This document shows, in pieces, positions 26,042-39,100 of a DNA stretch of 64,000 nt. Source of the stretch: Cantharellus purpuraceus. Its lineage: Eukaryota; Basidiomycota; Agaricomycetes; Cantharellales; Hydnaceae. The stretch lies in NCBI GenBank assembly GCA_025174535.1, contig JALBUN010000001.1, positions 1,860,001-1,924,000 on the forward strand, written 5' to 3'. Made by a program: the position numbers and the translations under genes. Numbering within the stretch: the first letter of the stretch is position 1; every line of letters starts with the position of its first letter. A model generated the notes under the pieces. The model was given only the letters and a program-made list of their open reading frames with translations, made no database searches and was not told the DNA's origin.

Positions 26042-28767
26042 TTAATCTACTCGTTTCTTCGCGCTGCCCATCTCTACCTCTTCCAACTTGCTACTTGTTC
26101 CCGGACGCCGTGTGCCATTAGTTGACTCCACACCACGCGTATTTAAACGTCCCAATCCTCTCCGTCCTGATCTGAAGCCCGGTCCATTATAATAGATAGC
26201 ATCAGTTGGTGGGTTTAGCCGAGGCCAAGACACATAGTCGACTCCGTGTGCAAAGATATAACCCAGGGAAAGTAGAATTAGACAGCTCCAAAGTGAGAAA
26301 TAGTAAACAAGGGAATAATCTAGTGATCAGGTCATATATAATAACCGGTCTTCATACGTTGGGACATACCTGAACTACGGGGCAACGTGAGACCTGCGCA
26401 GACCATGAAGATAGAGAACGACAAAATGTATGGCATCTGTACATTTCAGCAAAGCCGATGTATCCAGCTATGTATGAAAGCTCACTGATCGGACGTGAAA
26501 TGGTCTACTGTCGACCAACAACGATCGAGCTAGTGCGGGCCCTCTTCTAGGAACCCATTTACCGGTGATGACGTCAAAAGCATCCTATATGAAATACGAT
26601 ATAAGAAGTGGCGCTGTTTACTATCAAGAAACACACCTGTCTGGTACCATCAAAATAGTTATTTTTGATGTAACGCATAGTAGTATTGACACCATCCTGT
26701 AGAGCACCAGCTTTAGTCCTTTTCCCAGTGCGAGTGAAGTCCGTTTTCAGTGCGCCAGTGCCGCTGTATGCTCGTGAAATTGAGTCTGCATGATCTGCCC
26801 ACACTGAAGAAAAATTAGCCTTGGCAAAAGAGCACACATGAGGGCATACTGTTGCGAAATATTTTCATAAACTCTTCGAAATTGTCCACGTCCTCTGATG
26901 CTTCGAGGACTGCAGCTACTCTTAACTGTTGAGTCAAGGTCCACTTCGCCAAAGTAGATTGCACCACATTAGTCCTATCTAGATTGTCCATGCAGTTGGT
27001 GCGAATTACTCCACTCTGAAGCTGAGCAGGAGCAATGCTCGTCAGATTATCGTGGAAATACCTGGAATGTGAGTCAATTGAAACATTAGGCGTGTTGGTT
27101 GAAACAAACACGTACCCTTTTTCGACAAGGTCATCTTTAATTCTATTTAACAACAAGTCGATACGATCCCAACGCATGTTTCTACATTCTCTATGAAAGT
27201 CAAAATGATCATATTGCACTTTGGCTGCATCAACCTGAGAAACATGCTAAGTAGTGATTTAAGCGCGAACACAATCAAGCACAGCACCAACCTCGGCAAT
27301 GTAGCGTTCGAATGCGTCTTTAACAGGTTTTTCATAACCTTTTTGATTGACCAAGTTGACGATATGCTGTGACCCATAATTCAAGATTTGGTTATGGAGG
27401 TGCAGCCGGAGAGCTACAGTCTGTGCTGAACGTGAGTAGCATATCAACAACTTAAGGGATGCTAAGTACCGTGTCCTGGAGGTCCATAATTTGCAAGTCA
27501 GGTTTGAAGCGTAAGTTGTTGACTTCTGCCCAGAAAACGGGTATGCTTCCTCGGGTCTGCACAAAGCTCATAACAGATGTCGCATGGCTGGGATTCGAAC
27601 TCGATGAATCGGTAAAAATCACGATTTGTTCGGTTTCGTTGAAATTTGCTACATGGCCCTCCTCATCTATCCCACGAGTGAAATATCTCGTGCCAGCTCG
27701 GTACCGTGAACGGCGGCTGATAAGCCCGAAACGAAAGGAGCGTGACTTGATCGAGGTATCGCAGATATCAAAAGCTTTCATATTCCAATGTCAACGTCAA
27801 TGGAGAGGCGACGAGATGAAAACTGACTAACTTCCATACATCACGGGAAGGATAAAGCGACTAAGCTGCGAGATGGTGTCAGCTGCGTGCAGCAATGAAA
27901 AAGGCGACACCAACATCTTGCTCTGGAGAAGAGACAGTAATATCTATGAAGCGAGAGTGAAGGAACCTGCCATAACGTCAGTTTGAACACACCAAAACCC
28001 ACATTAGATAATACTTGTTCCAAAAGAAACGGTCATCAGCCTACAGGTGATTAGGTCAATTAGGAAAGTTAAAGTAAACAAAGGGTTGTGCATACAGTCT
28101 CCCAAAGTGCCTTTCCGATATCTTGGTCACGAGTCAGACGTTGTGCCTGAAGTCTGCGTGTCAAATCCCAGGTATAACTAAACCAAAATGTTCCTCCGGA
28201 AAGGTGTGAGCGGACAAGGGCGAGAAGATAACTTTCTACTGGATGCTGATGCATGGCAGACGCAGCCAGAGGAAGCACCTGGAAGTCAGTAGCCCGAAAC
28301 ACCTCATGGCCCAAGATGTGGCCACGGGACTCCCGACCGGTTACAAGCACCAAGAAATCAGCTATGTCGAATAGCAGACATAAATAGGCAAGACTATTGT
28401 GCAAGGCTATATGGGTACGTACAGGTGGTTAACGATAGAAGTCCTAAGATGCCGAATACTTTATTGGCATGAATGGCGGACGGTGACAGCAATGGCGCTT
28501 TGGACGCTAAAGACAAGTCGTCGTAAGGGAAGAGACATCATCCTAAAGGGGTCAAAAGTTCATGGTACATTCTAGCGTGATATCTCCCGTGGAACGATTC
28601 ACAGTCAAGCATAACGAATGATCCTGTGGTTCGAAGGTATAGAACTGGTCGCTCACGTATCTATTAACGGAGAGATTGGTCTCTCCCAGTCGATACGTTT
28701 GATGGGCTAGGCATACTCACAGATTGAGGCAATCATGTAGTTGCCTGGCCGATGGCTTCACTTCCAT
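26042..28767 (-). CDS. SAC1: Phosphoinositide phosphatase SAC1
   Basis: ER/Golgi lipid phosphatase acting mainly on PI4P. The start at 28767 gives [16 protein letters not shown], and a join gives [20 protein letters not shown]. Sac domain boxes are [71 protein letters not shown] and [18 protein letters not shown]. The catalytic CX5R motif is in [12 protein letters not shown]. Near the end are [14 protein letters not shown] and [11 protein letters not shown], then two hydrophobic segments ([38 protein letters not shown]) consistent with the C-terminal membrane anchor. The tail is Gly/Arg-rich and ends in a Lys/Arg cluster (SAKKRVD). About a dozen exons are implied. Confidence 0.93.
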
Positions 28768-29007
28768 TGCAGTCGTCGTGTAGGATTCAGGCTAGCGGAG
28801 TTATAACTGTGCCGCGGTGGTTGTTTTTATTTGTATATTTAGCCAGTGGAGGCTTACTGCTATGTCGCAGCTAGTATAATACATAGATATCGCGGTAAAC
28901 GGCTTCTGTTGTCGTTCAAGAATGTATTTATATCGAGGTTAGTCTTGACGATCGACTTAAACCTCGGGTGGTAACAAAGATATCGTAACTGCAAAGTGAA
29001 CAAGTGC

Positions 29008-29802
29008 TTATAATAACGTGTATAAATCAAATAACGCATCCGTGTCCTTCTCCAGTGGTTCTTCTAGTTGGCGGCTTATCGCCTGAATTTCCTTCCCAAC
29101 CAATTCCCGCCACCGGTGCTCAGCATGATACTTCAACCATTTCATCTCCTCGGAGCGATCACGTAGTGGCTTCATAACATTATGGACCACCACAAGGGTA
29201 GGACAACAGGTAATCATGTCACTATAAGCCTTGTTGAGAAAAGACATTATCTGAGGAATAGTCGCATTGGTCGAGCTAAGTTGATCTTTGAACATTGCTT
29301 TTGCCACGACGTGAACTAATGCTGTCTTTGTCTCCAGGTTCATAGTTCCGATGTAGTCGCCTGCTTCGAATGAGCTAATGGCATGTTGTATGTGAATATG
29401 CGGGACCTGTCTCAGGCTACCATCCCAGCGAAAGAAGGTATACACCACGTCCGTGTCGATGTCTATGTCGGATTCGCTACTACACCAACGCAATGCAATA
29501 CCAAATGTAGCTGGACGCTGCCTATTTTCATGAAGATTCAGCAGTCTGTGACGTTGTGGAGGTGGAGCATGGGATGTAGGAAGGTCGTTTTTGTGTAGTC
29601 CGAAATGACGTTTGGCTCGCCGTTCGCGGTCCCTCGGCAAACGGGACAGACCAATCCTGGTCGCGATGGCCCTTCGTTTACTAGAGGACAGGTAGCGATT
29701 CCAGAGTGCTTGGTGAGCATTGGGGGTATTGTCATACGGAGACTGGAGAGGAGGCATTACAGGTGGTTGTGTCCGAGATGCAGTTTTCATCATGTTATAC
29801 AT
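29008..29802 (-). CDS. Hypothetical protein, single exon (264 aa)
   Basis: Uninterrupted frame from ATG at 29802 (MYNMMKTASRTQPP). I recognise no domain. It has a basic Arg-rich N-terminal third (KRRAIATRIGLSRLPRDRER), an acidic SDIDIDTDVVYTFFRWDGS segment and a helical C-terminus rich in Glu and Leu. Good start context and length support a real gene. It has no introns, unlike its neighbours. It lies tail-on between SAC1 and the nitrilase gene on the same strand. Confidence 0.55.
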   Translation of the reverse strand: MYNMMKTASRTQPPVMPPLQSPYDNTPNAHQALWNRYLSSSKRRAIATRIGLSRLPRDRERRAKRHFGLHKNDLPTSHAPPPQRHRLLNLHENRQRPATFGIALRWCSSESDIDIDTDVVYTFFRWDGSLRQVPHIHIQHAISSFEAGDYIGTMNLETKTALVHVVAKAMFKDQLSSTNATIPQIMSFLNKAYSDMITCCPTLVVVHNVMKPLRDRSEEMKWLKYHAEHRWRELVGKEIQAISRQLEEPLEKDTDALFDLYTLL

Positions 29803-29930
29803 AGAGCTTTCGGTGGATCAATGCATAAAAATTTGGTCAAGGAAGATTGTGATTCGAAGCACACATTCCACCGCCGACGGCATCTAAAGTGGACAAAGCA
29901 GACTGTGGAATTCCACAAGACATTCCGCGT

Positions 29931-31171
29931 TTAGACGTGCCTGGTGCCACTGCCTTGGGTTACATTCAGCTGGAAGACTACATAGTATCCATTAATATGG
30001 GTGGACTTGGAGAGAGAAAACCATATCTCACTGTCTGGCCGGGCATAGTGTCCTACAACATCAAGGTCGAATTTTCCACGAATGACATCGTCGAGATTCA
30101 GATTGGCAGTCAAAACGCCTTCACCTTCCCAAAGGGGTCCCGCTAACACCTCTCCAGCGGGACTATATATCACGGAACCGCCCCCAATCATTACTCCTTC
30201 TGGGTGTCTCGAATCTCCCGGAGTAATTGGATGATCAGCTGGGTAATCACCTTGCTGTGCGTATTGGCAGGCAGATAGCACAAAACATCTTCCTTCAAGA
30301 CTGATATGTGCCATGGTGTGTTGCCAGACCTAAGTTTCTCGTCACTTCAGTAATAACACATGATAGCATATTGACAGACTGGTCTAAAGTCTACAGTCGG
30401 CGCACAATAAATTTGAGTCCCTTGCTGGTAGTAATGTGTGCGCACTGCGTACAGTCAAATACGCATCAGCTCATGAATAAATATGCTACTTACAAAGTGG
30501 CATGTAGTTCTCCCTGAAAGACACCGCTGTATGATGAGTAAAAATCTGAAAGAAGGTTTTGTATATTTACCAGCAAATCGCGGCTGATAATTTAGCGCTT
30601 AGATCACCACTTGCAGAAGGAAATGTTTGCTCGAGAACAGGTATGGTAGTTGCATCCCCAAAGCCCCAAACTAGACGTTCAGTAGCAGTAGGCATCAACT
30701 TGCGATGCTTAGCGACATAGCCAGATTGAGGGCTAACAAAAATGACGGTGCAATAGCATGTGCCGCCTTCTTTCTCTATAACACCTATGACAAGGAAAAC
30801 TCCTGTAGCGTGGGAGATAGCTTCTATTCGAGATATCGCTGGGGAAGGTATCTCAATGGCTGCTGAGTGATACCTGAGATATTCATCTCTTCCTTCCGGT
30901 GAGCGAGCGCCAACTACAGCTCCAAAAGTGGACTTCGCGGGGTAACCACCGATGCTTAATTTCATAGAAGATTAGTACGTCTTCCAAACTTGCGAGTCAT
31001 CTTGACTCACAAAGCCTCAGGAAAGACTGCAATTTGAGTATTGTCTCGTTCCTTCGCAAGAAGAGTGAGGCGCTCAAGTTTATCCAAGGTTTCAGACAAA
31101 GAATATGCCGCCGTACAAGCTTGCACAACTGAAGCACGGATGATGCGAGGCATATTGGCCTTATTTGGCAT
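29931..31171 (-). CDS. Nitrilase / carbon-nitrogen hydrolase
   Basis: Hydrolyses nitriles or related C-N bonds. The start at 31171 (MPNKANMPRIIRASVVQACT) has a second Met at 31153 that could also serve. The catalytic triad is visible: Glu in AVFPEAL, Lys in AKHRKLMPTATERLVWG, and Cys in AAICWENYMPL, which forms across an intron. Further family boxes are GGYPAKSTFGAVVG, HYYQQGTQIYCAPTVD, HISLEGRCFVLSACQYA and YSPAGEVLAGPLWEGEGVL. The end is RPDIFQLNV after a final join, stopping at 29931. The start is 120 bp from that of importin alpha on the opposite strand. Confidence 0.92.
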
Positions 31172-31291
31172 TGTGTGGACTTGCAAGGGTAAGGCGCGTA
31201 TTTTTCGGTAGCAGCCGCACCATCTTTCTCTTCGTACATCGACGCGTCCTACTTAGCCACTTACTTTTTCATCGCACACGACATTACGGCC

Positions 31292-33182
31292 ATGGAGACA
31301 AGGACAATGGAACATCGTAGACAAAGTCAGTTCTTCTCAACCTTATCCTTGAAATTTATAGCGTCCTCATGTGTTATCAAGACTTCAAAAATAAAGGCAC
31401 ATTCAAAGGCGATGATCTTCGTCGTCGCCGCGAGGAACAACAAGTTGAGATCAGAAGGCAAAAGAGAGAAGAGAATATATCAAAGAGGCGGAATTTTATC
31501 CCCTCTACCGGTCCAGATTCCGACGATGATGCTGGAAGTTCAAACTGGGATCCTCCTGTACGTCAAAGGGAAAAGTAGCACAGATCAATTCTTATGCATT
31601 CTTTTTCTCTTAGCTTGCGGCTGAGATGGTCGATGCTGTTTTCTCAGATGATCCCGAACGTCAACTCGACGCCACCACAAAATTCCGTAAGCTTCTTTCA
31701 AAGGAAAAGAACCCTCCAATCGAACGCGTGATCGAGTGTGGTGTTGTTCCTCGTTTCGTTCAATTCCTCCGGGGTAGTCATTCTATGATCCAGGTGAGAC
31801 ACTGATTCGCATACCTGCGCTTGTTCCACGCCCAATCACACCTATCAATACTAGTTTGAGGCTGCATGGGCTCTGACTAATATCGCTTCTGGTACTGCTG
31901 ACCACACTCAAGTGGTTATAAATGCTGGGGCGGTTCCCGAGTTTATCAATCTCTTGTCCTCCCCGGTGCTTGATGTCCGCGAGCAAGCCGTATGGGCATT
32001 AGGCAACATTGCGGGTGATAGTCCCCAATGCCGCGATTACGTCCTTCATGCAGGTGCCCTGCGACCCCTACTTGCCCTCCTCAGCGAAAATCATAAGCTT
32101 AGTATGCTCCGGAACGCAACATGGACACTGAGTAACTTCTGCAGGGGTAAACAACCGCAGCCAGAATGGGAGTTGGTAAGTGACTTCAACGCGGATATCG
32201 ACGTCGCTTATATGTCTTGTTTAGATATATCCAGCTCTTTCTGTCTTGACCAAACTCATCTACTCACTCGACGATGAGGTCTTGATAGACGCATGCTGGG
32301 CCATCTCCTATCTCTCGGACGGTTCCAACGATAAGATTCAATCCGTTATTGAATCCGGTGTTTGCAGACGGCTCGTAGATCTTCTTATGCATAACTCTAC
32401 ATCCGTTCAAACTCCGGCCCTCCGATCAGTTGGGAATATTGTCACTGGTGACGACCTCCAGACACAGGTTGTGATTGCTTCCGGGGCTCTGCCAGCACTG
32501 CTCTCGCTTCTTTCATCTCCCAAAGAGGGCATCAGAAAGGAGGCCTGTTGGACCATTTCCAACATTACAGCTGGTTCCCCCCACCAAATCCAAGCTGTTA
32601 TTGACGCCAATATCATCCCTCCTCTTATCAACATTTTGCAGAATGCTGATTTCAAGACGAAAAAGGAGGCTTGCTGGGCCATTTCAAACGCGACGTCTGG
32701 TGGACTTCAGGAGCCTTCACAAATCCGGTACCTTGTGTCTCAAGGATGTATCAAGCCATTGTGCGACCTCCTTACTATGATGGACAACAAGATCATTCAG
32801 GTAGCACTTGACGGCCTGGATAACATCCTTAAGATCGGAGAAATGGACAAGCAGGCGGCTGGACCTGGCGCCACCAATCAGTATGCACTATACGTCGAGG
32901 AAGCTATGGGTATGGTGACCATCCACAACTTGCAACAACACGACAATCTCGAAATATACAAGAAAGCATTCAATATCATGGATAAGTACTTCCCAGATGA
33001 CGAAGAAGTCGATGCGGGCATTAGCGCCGCGCACGTGGATTCATCGGGAGCCTTCGCTGTGTGTTCACCCTTGTCGTCTCATGAAACTTCACCCTTTCTC
33101 ATGTTTCCCATTTCTTTTCTTTTAGTTCCACAGCGACGTGTCTGCACCTCAGGGCGGTTTCAGTTTCGGAGGAACTCAATAA
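31292..33182 (+). CDS. SRP1: Importin subunit alpha (karyopherin alpha)
   Basis: Adaptor that binds nuclear localisation signals and importin beta. The start at 31292 ([11 protein letters not shown]) plus a join gives [20 protein letters not shown], the importin-beta-binding domain, continuing to [11 protein letters not shown]. Armadillo repeats follow with the characteristic Trp/Asn ladder: [82 protein letters not shown] and [13 protein letters not shown]. The end, after a last intron, is [16 protein letters not shown] with TAA at 33180-33182. Five introns are inferred. Confidence 0.96.
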
Positions 33183-33415
33183 ATGCACAGCGCGATTTCT
33201 TTGTTCCTGTCTAGCACTGGTCAACATTTGTCTCTAGTTGTTCCTTAGGTTCTCATTTTGAATGCGCTTTTTCAATCATGTTCTGTCCTACGTTTTCGCC
33301 TCATGACCCCTGCATGTATCTCGCGCAGTCTAAGCGCACACTCCGCGCCAGTAATTTCATTATATCGCATCTGAAGTTTTATATCGCATCTAAGGTTGGT
33401 GGGACTGCCAAGTGA

Positions 33416-33423
33416 TCACGTGA
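33416..33423. promoter_or_regulatory. TCACGTGA palindrome upstream of LSM5
   Basis: E-box-type octamer ending 7 bp before the LSM5 start codon. The same octamer occurs upstream of three other genes in this window. Confidence 0.5.
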
Positions 33424-33430
33424 CAAAGTG

Positions 33431-33912
33431 ATGGCTTCCCAAATCTTGCCTTTAGGTGCTCGGATTTTTACACTGCTTGTCCACATCTTACTGAACTCTT
33501 GTGGTTCTCAGAATTGATTGATCGCTGTATAGGATCTCGTATATGGGTTGTCATGAAGAGTGACCGGGAATTTACTGGGAAGCTCCTCGGATTTGATGAC
33601 TTCGTGAGTGAGTGCCTTCGTCACGAAACCTTTATTGTTCCTAATGTTATCCATTGGTAGACATGGTCCTAGATGACGTTACAGAATAGTTTAGTATAAC
33701 TTCATACTCACCCAGCGAGGAGTTTGACTCACAATGATGTCGCACTAGTGAGTCAACTCCACAAGGCAGGAAGGCCACAAAACTAGCACAGACTCTACTC
33801 AATGGAAACAACATTTGCATGGTGTGGCCAATGTCTTTTTCTTTTTTTTTTTTATTACATCTGATTCTTTTTTCAGTTAATTCCTGGAAGCGCGGGACCA
33901 GAAGGCTCCTAG
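33431..33912 (+). CDS. LSM5: U6 snRNA-associated Sm-like protein LSm5
   Basis: Subunit of the LSm1-7/LSm2-8 rings in mRNA decay and U6 snRNP. Four exons. MASQILPL joins to ELIDRCIGSRIWVVMKSDRE, then FTGKLLGFDDFVNMVLDDVTE (the Sm1 motif, with Asn created at the splice). YESTPQGRKATKLAQTLLNG follows, then NNICM (Sm2), and a last join gives LIPGSAGPEGS. Reading through the last intron gives a false VWPMS end and a poly-Phe tail; the intron has a strong polypyrimidine tract and a CAG acceptor. LAQ replaces the usual LDQ in the KLDQ box. Confidence 0.93.
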
Positions 33913-34453
33913 GTGAAAGTAGTATGGGAAGGAATTCGGGATTTAGTACATTCCTCAAGCTGCAGTCTTAGGGAGAGCGTCTTCCCTCGCTCCCATCCCC
34001 ATTGTGTCTCTAGTGTTATGACACTTGGGACCTGGTGTAATTGTTTTAATGGAATTTACCAATCATAAACTAAGAGACTCTAGCGGCTGGACGAGCTTTC
34101 AGTAACCCTGATTCACATAAGAGAGGTCCATAATATTTTAATTGGTCAAACGGTTGCGGCTGCCAGATTGTGAGCTCTGCGCTCGGCTCTCAGCTGTGAG
34201 AGCTGCCGGTTCGTCGGTCGTATGTCGACTAGTCCTGCAGATGATAAACCAGCTAATGATATGCTTGTATCGATCGACAGGCAGTTTTGTAATATATGTC
34301 CGTAGGAAGTAATATAGCCAACTTCCAATGTGATGCTAGGTTATACGTTTTTTTATTTTTATCCCTACTGCTTACAACTTGATTGCGAGGAAGAAAATCA
34401 TGTGCATTCCTTACGCTTTGCAGTCTGTGAACCAGGCGTTACCGAAACAGTGT
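33913..34453. other. Intergenic, no feature recognised
   Basis: Convergent 3' regions of LSM5 and the ankyrin-MYND gene. No convincing open frame or RNA gene is present. Confidence 0.4.
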
Positions 34454-35564
34454 TCAGATAGCATACTCGGTCATACCTCGTTTGTGGGTTCCCCAGTGTG
34501 CTCGCTGGCACCCTTTAGGTGGGGCGCAGTATCGCACACTTTTGCACCTTCCACATCTCATTAGCTGCACTGCATTCCTGTCGCCCATTGCACTCCCGCA
34601 AAAAGCGCAGCCTTCCTTCCTTCTGCGCGCTTCTTCCTCCAAAGCCAACTTTTTCAGGCCAGAGAGCCATGGAGCTTGCATAGCAGCAATGGCTGTGATA
34701 CCGTCATTCTCGCAAATATTTGGATCACCACCATGGGACAAGAAAAACTGCAGAGCTTTGCTCGCGCGTTCAATGGTATTAGGATCAGGAGACCACACCA
34801 CGCAAAACTCATGTGCGCACGTGGCCCCATATCGATTACGTGCGTTGATATCACTGCCTGCACGAACAAGCAACTGTGCGAACTCGGGATCAAAGGCAGG
34901 CTTGGTGCTTATGGAGTGTGAGAGTGCTGTAGTCCCTGATAAGTCCCTTCCGTCAACCGGAACACCAACGGAAATGAGCCAATGAACCACGTCAAGAAGT
35001 TTTTCGCGTCGACCAGGCCAAATCATAGTCGCACACAGTATACAACTGAATATAGGCGTTTGTGTTGGGCCCCAGCTATATTAAATGCCGGTCAGTGTTC
35101 ACTTTCGGTGATCTATCAGGTAACTAACTATTACCGCATTGAAAATAGTTGATTGACAGCAATGGTGTGCGAGTTCGTTGCCCTCACGATGGAAGCCTGC
35201 CGTCGTTCAAAATCTTCCTTGAGCTTCTTCAGGTCTCCATTGACAAGCAATATGCCATAGGCATCGAGGTCTCTGGAAGGCTCCATACAATTTGAGGTAA
35301 AATATGAGCGCAGCCGCTGAGCCTCCACACCTCTCAATGGATCTGAACTGGGGGGAGAGATATGAGAGTTATTAGTAAAGATTCGAAAAAAGGGTGCCAC
35401 CTTTGGATGAGTTCTTGTAGAGATCTGTACAAGTAGTGCATAGTTGGTAATATCATTAAACATAGGGCAGCAATCAACGCATACCTGCCTTTAGACTGCT
35501 CGAAAATATCCTCTGAGCATTTTCTAGGGGTGTCGAAGTCGTTTTTGAGCAGAGGGGTTGACAT
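34454..35564 (-). CDS. Ankyrin-repeat protein with C-terminal MYND zinc finger
   Basis: Probable protein-interaction or chromatin-associated factor; exact role unknown. The start at 35564 gives MSTPLLKNDFDTPRKCSEDI. Introns near 35345-35495 and 35050-35135 join to SSDPLRGVEAQRLRSYF and FSMRWGPTQTPIFSCIL in frame. Ankyrin-like units include VDGRDLSGTTALSHSIST, AGSDINARNRYGATCAHEF and HGGDPNICENDGITAI. The MYND finger CAFCG...MRCGRCKSVRYC...CQRAHWGTHK has the full Cys/His ligand set. The gene is divergent from bS16m. Confidence 0.85.
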
Positions 35565-35641
35565 TATCTGCGATTTTGTCAGGAGAGAAGCAAGATAGAC
35601 ACAGACAAGCTGAGACGCGACTCAGACGCGTGCAGTGACAG

Positions 35642-35649
35642 TCACGTGA
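35642..35649. promoter_or_regulatory. TCACGTGA palindrome between ankyrin-MYND and bS16m genes
   Basis: Octamer in the 135-bp divergent promoter, 50 bp before the bS16m start codon and 77 bp before the ankyrin-MYND start. Confidence 0.5.
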
Positions 35650-35699
35650 GTTTCCGAAGAACAGAGCAAGTCACGCCTGTGACAAGTTCTCTTCCTCCG

Positions 35700-36097
35700 A
35701 TGACCGTACGCCTTCGCATGTCCATTCATGGCAAACGTAACAATCGTATATTTCACTTGGTAGCCATTGACTTGCGCAAGCGACGAGATGCAAAACCAAT
35801 AGAGACTTTGGGGATTTACCGACCATCACTGAAGCATGGAGAGACAGAAAAGAGAATAGAATGGAGTGTAGAAAGGATAAAATATTGGCTCGAAGTAGGA
35901 GCTCAGCCAAGTAAAACGTTTGAGAGATTACTGGGTCTAGTAAGTGATTATATATTCACTATGTTCCAGTAGTTTTTGCTAAATTATCTTGCTAGGGCGG
36001 TATCGTGCCTTCTGTCGGAGACCAACCGTCCTCCAGGCTATCGTTCGCTTCTCACACGGGCCTGTCACAGTTCCACTCGATGGGAAGCATTCCGTAA
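35700..36097 (+). CDS. MRPS16: Mitochondrial small ribosomal subunit protein bS16m
   Basis: Mitoribosome small-subunit protein of bacterial S16 type. MTVRLRMSIHGKRNNRIFHL opens the S16 fold, followed by LRKRRDAKPIETLGIYRP and VERIKYWLEVGAQPSKTFER, which match the family. One intron after LLGL joins GGIVPSVGDQPSSRLSFASH, stopping at 36095-36097. Total about 115 residues. It is convergent with the M16 peptidase gene, 102 bp between stops. Confidence 0.92.
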
Positions 36098-36199
36098 TGG
36101 CACTTGTCACTCAATTCCGTAGCATCATTAGCGAGCGTCCTACACCGCTCCACTTTTTTGGCTCATTTAACATCTATTGTCTCTTACCATTACAAATCG

Positions 36200-39100
36200 C
36201 TATATGCTTCCCTCACTTGTATCCCCTCCATCCGAAGAACTACTGTCACCACCCTCTGTATCGTCTAACCATGCATCACCTGAAATCTCCTTTCGTTCGA
36301 CTTCAAAACCAACGGATTCGAGGCCGTGGGCGACGTCAGTTGCTTTAGAAGGGCCTGTTACTACAGCCGCTACAGAGCAATCTGGGTCAAACAGAGGCAG
36401 GAAGTGGATACGTAGAGCGTCGATGACGTGCTGGACGGTCACAGCTTGATATTTTTCTAGAAGTTCGACGGTATGGTTTGGAGGAACCCCTCGAAGGACT
36501 TCGTTCCCTAACGTTGTGAAAGCCTAATGAACCTTGTCAAATGCTTAACAATCAATGCTTATACTCGTGACCTACTGCTTTCACAGGATTGGACACACTC
36601 TTGGTTACAGCATAGACAATAGCGCTTTTACATGAGTCCAGTGTGGCCTCATCGAAGGTCATCTACATTGATTAGTAAGCAGCGATTCATTAGGAGAGCA
36701 CCTCAGCACTCACCGTTCCGTCGGATAGTTCCTGGATAACTTTCCGAGCCTCCTGGAAGGCCTGGAAAGGGTTTGAACTCTGTGCTAGGCATTAGTATAT
36801 CACCTTCTAGAGCTCGTAAGGCAAGGCGAACCCTATATGTTGAGAAATGTATGAGCCCAGCTTCAAGATCCAACGATGCACCGGCACCGTATGCAAGACC
36901 GGCGCCTCGAATGAAGCGCCAAAAGAAACCTTCAGTGGCATTAAGCACTTCCAATGCTACTCGAAGTACGGGGTAGTCTGGATGATCAAATCCTTGTATT
37001 GTACTGGCTGAGTGAATGGCATAGGCGCTCTCAATGGAAGGATGAGTCAACACCACAGCCTAGTCCAGTCGTCTGTCAGCAATCAACGGGGCAACTAATA
37101 CTACCGTACGCACTCTTCTTCGAGGTTTACGTCCAAGTGAACTTAGTGTGCGATAGGCGAGAGGGACAGGTTGGAGCTCGTTTGTCTAGCGTGAAACTTT
37201 GTTTAGGCAGGGAACGTAACGGTGAAGAAGTATTCTTACGTTTAAAGCTTTAAAGGCTTTGGACCATATGGCTTTGGGCTGAGGAAGTGCAAGAACGTTA
37301 CCAGTAACTCCAAACCGCAGGCCAGTTGGATTAACAACTATGTCAGAATGAGATGAGATTCACCAGCGGTAAACTAATACGGCTACACTCACGGTGCTTG
37401 CGTAAAGTCAGCATATCTGCAATCACTTCGTCCGGAGTTGTCTTGAGTTTCCTCATTAAACGTGGGATAAATTCAACTTGATTTAAGACAGACGCTGCTT
37501 GCGTGGTCGACGATGGCGCATACAAAAGTCCTCCCGACAAGGAGCTTGCCACTGTGTTCCCATCCCGCTTTGCTTCTGGAAGAGACTGCTGGATTTTGGC
37601 GGCGGCAACCTCCAGTCTAAAGCAAACGTTTGTCAAATAATGACTGCCAAGAGTAAAAAAATACATAAAAATACCGGTCTGCGTCAAACTCGCTTCTGAA
37701 AATCAAGTCACTCAACCATGCTACGGCCTGCTCATACTGTGCTATCTCGACTTTCAAGCATATCCAAACAAGCTCGCCAAAGTAACCAACAAACCCAAGA
37801 TTGTTTTCGTATGACACCGTTTCATCTTGAAGATTAGTTATGACCTCCTCGTGCGTCAACCTAACTCCGGTTGATTGTCGTGTAACAGGAAGAGAAAAAA
37901 ACGATCCCAAGTACGTCGTTATGTAGCTGGGAAGAAATTACACGATGTTACATTAGAACTGGTGCGGCCTCACTCACGGTCTTAGGGAATCTGGGAGTTC
38001 CGCCAATGACATGAAGGCGTGGACTGCCACGAAATCTGACTAAATACTATTTCGTCAACACGCTCAATGCTTCACATCGTGAAGAGAGCGGTACCTTCAC
38101 ATGCGTGTACTGGACGAAAAAGGGGAGATCTGAGGAATTTTGACCAACATGCTTGGCTAGCTCGTCACTTCCAATGACTGGAGTAGCTTTTTGAGCGTTA
38201 GGAGCTCCATTTTGAAAAGATTGTACGGGAATCCAGGAAATGTTTCCAACACTGGGGAGAGGGAAAGAGGTCAAGTATTCCCTTGGAATAGGTCTGTCGT
38301 TGTACGCTTGTGCCATATCCAATTCATTTGCTGCTTTGGCAAGTCCGTCCTGACCAAGCATTTTTATCTGTTTATGTGTGCGAGTCTTTTCGTCCGACTC
38401 CAGACGATCGGCGAGCTTAGCCGAAGGCTTTCCATAGATCACAGCATAAGGGGGGGAAACGAGATATCTTTCGCAGCTTCATGAGATGTCAGTCATGCCC
38501 CATTAGATGATGCCTCACTTTCGTAGTAAATCTATCCATTCTGCTTCCGACCACATCGCCAGCTTGGCATAAAGCACAGCTTCATTCATGGCAGTTGGAA
38601 GGCTCTTGCCATCTTCCCGTCCATACAAGAACTCAGATATCATGGCTCCGGTAAAAAAGTCACCTCTAGAGGATTCGAGCAGGCTATAGAACTAAATGCT
38701 TTTAAACGAAAGTAAGTCAACGGGTTAAAAGGCACATACCTTGCGTCTTTCACGCTCGATGACCATTCGCATTCGTTGCATGTCCAGACCGCTGTCCGCT
38801 ATACGACGTAATGAATCCCTGAGCAGAACGTCAAATATATGGAGACGCTCAGTGGGTACAGATGCAGCGTATAATTCTAAATCACAGAAAGTCACGCGAG
38901 TATTTTCAGTGAGAGAAATGTCTGTGCTATTATATAAGGCTATAATCATGAGGGGCACCATATGAAGGTGAAGGGAACTAACCAGAGTGGCGAGGCAATT
39001 TCAATGAATTCTTTGTTCAAAGGAGCAACAGGCGAGGATGTTAGGTATGAAGCCAAAACTTCGAGAGCCTTTGGTTAAGGTAAAGATCCAATTGTAAGTA

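Noticed and set aside
27585..27606. tRNA T-arm-like string (GTTCGAATCCCAGC on minus strand)
   Set aside because: It lies in the SAC1 coding frame (SNPSHATS), and no acceptor stem or anticodon arm is present.
33820..33912. Apparent degenerate LSm5 C-terminus (VWPMS and poly-Phe)
   Set aside because: This is an intron read through. Splicing ATG to the TTTTTTCAG acceptor gives the normal LIPGSAGPE ending, so LSM5 is intact.
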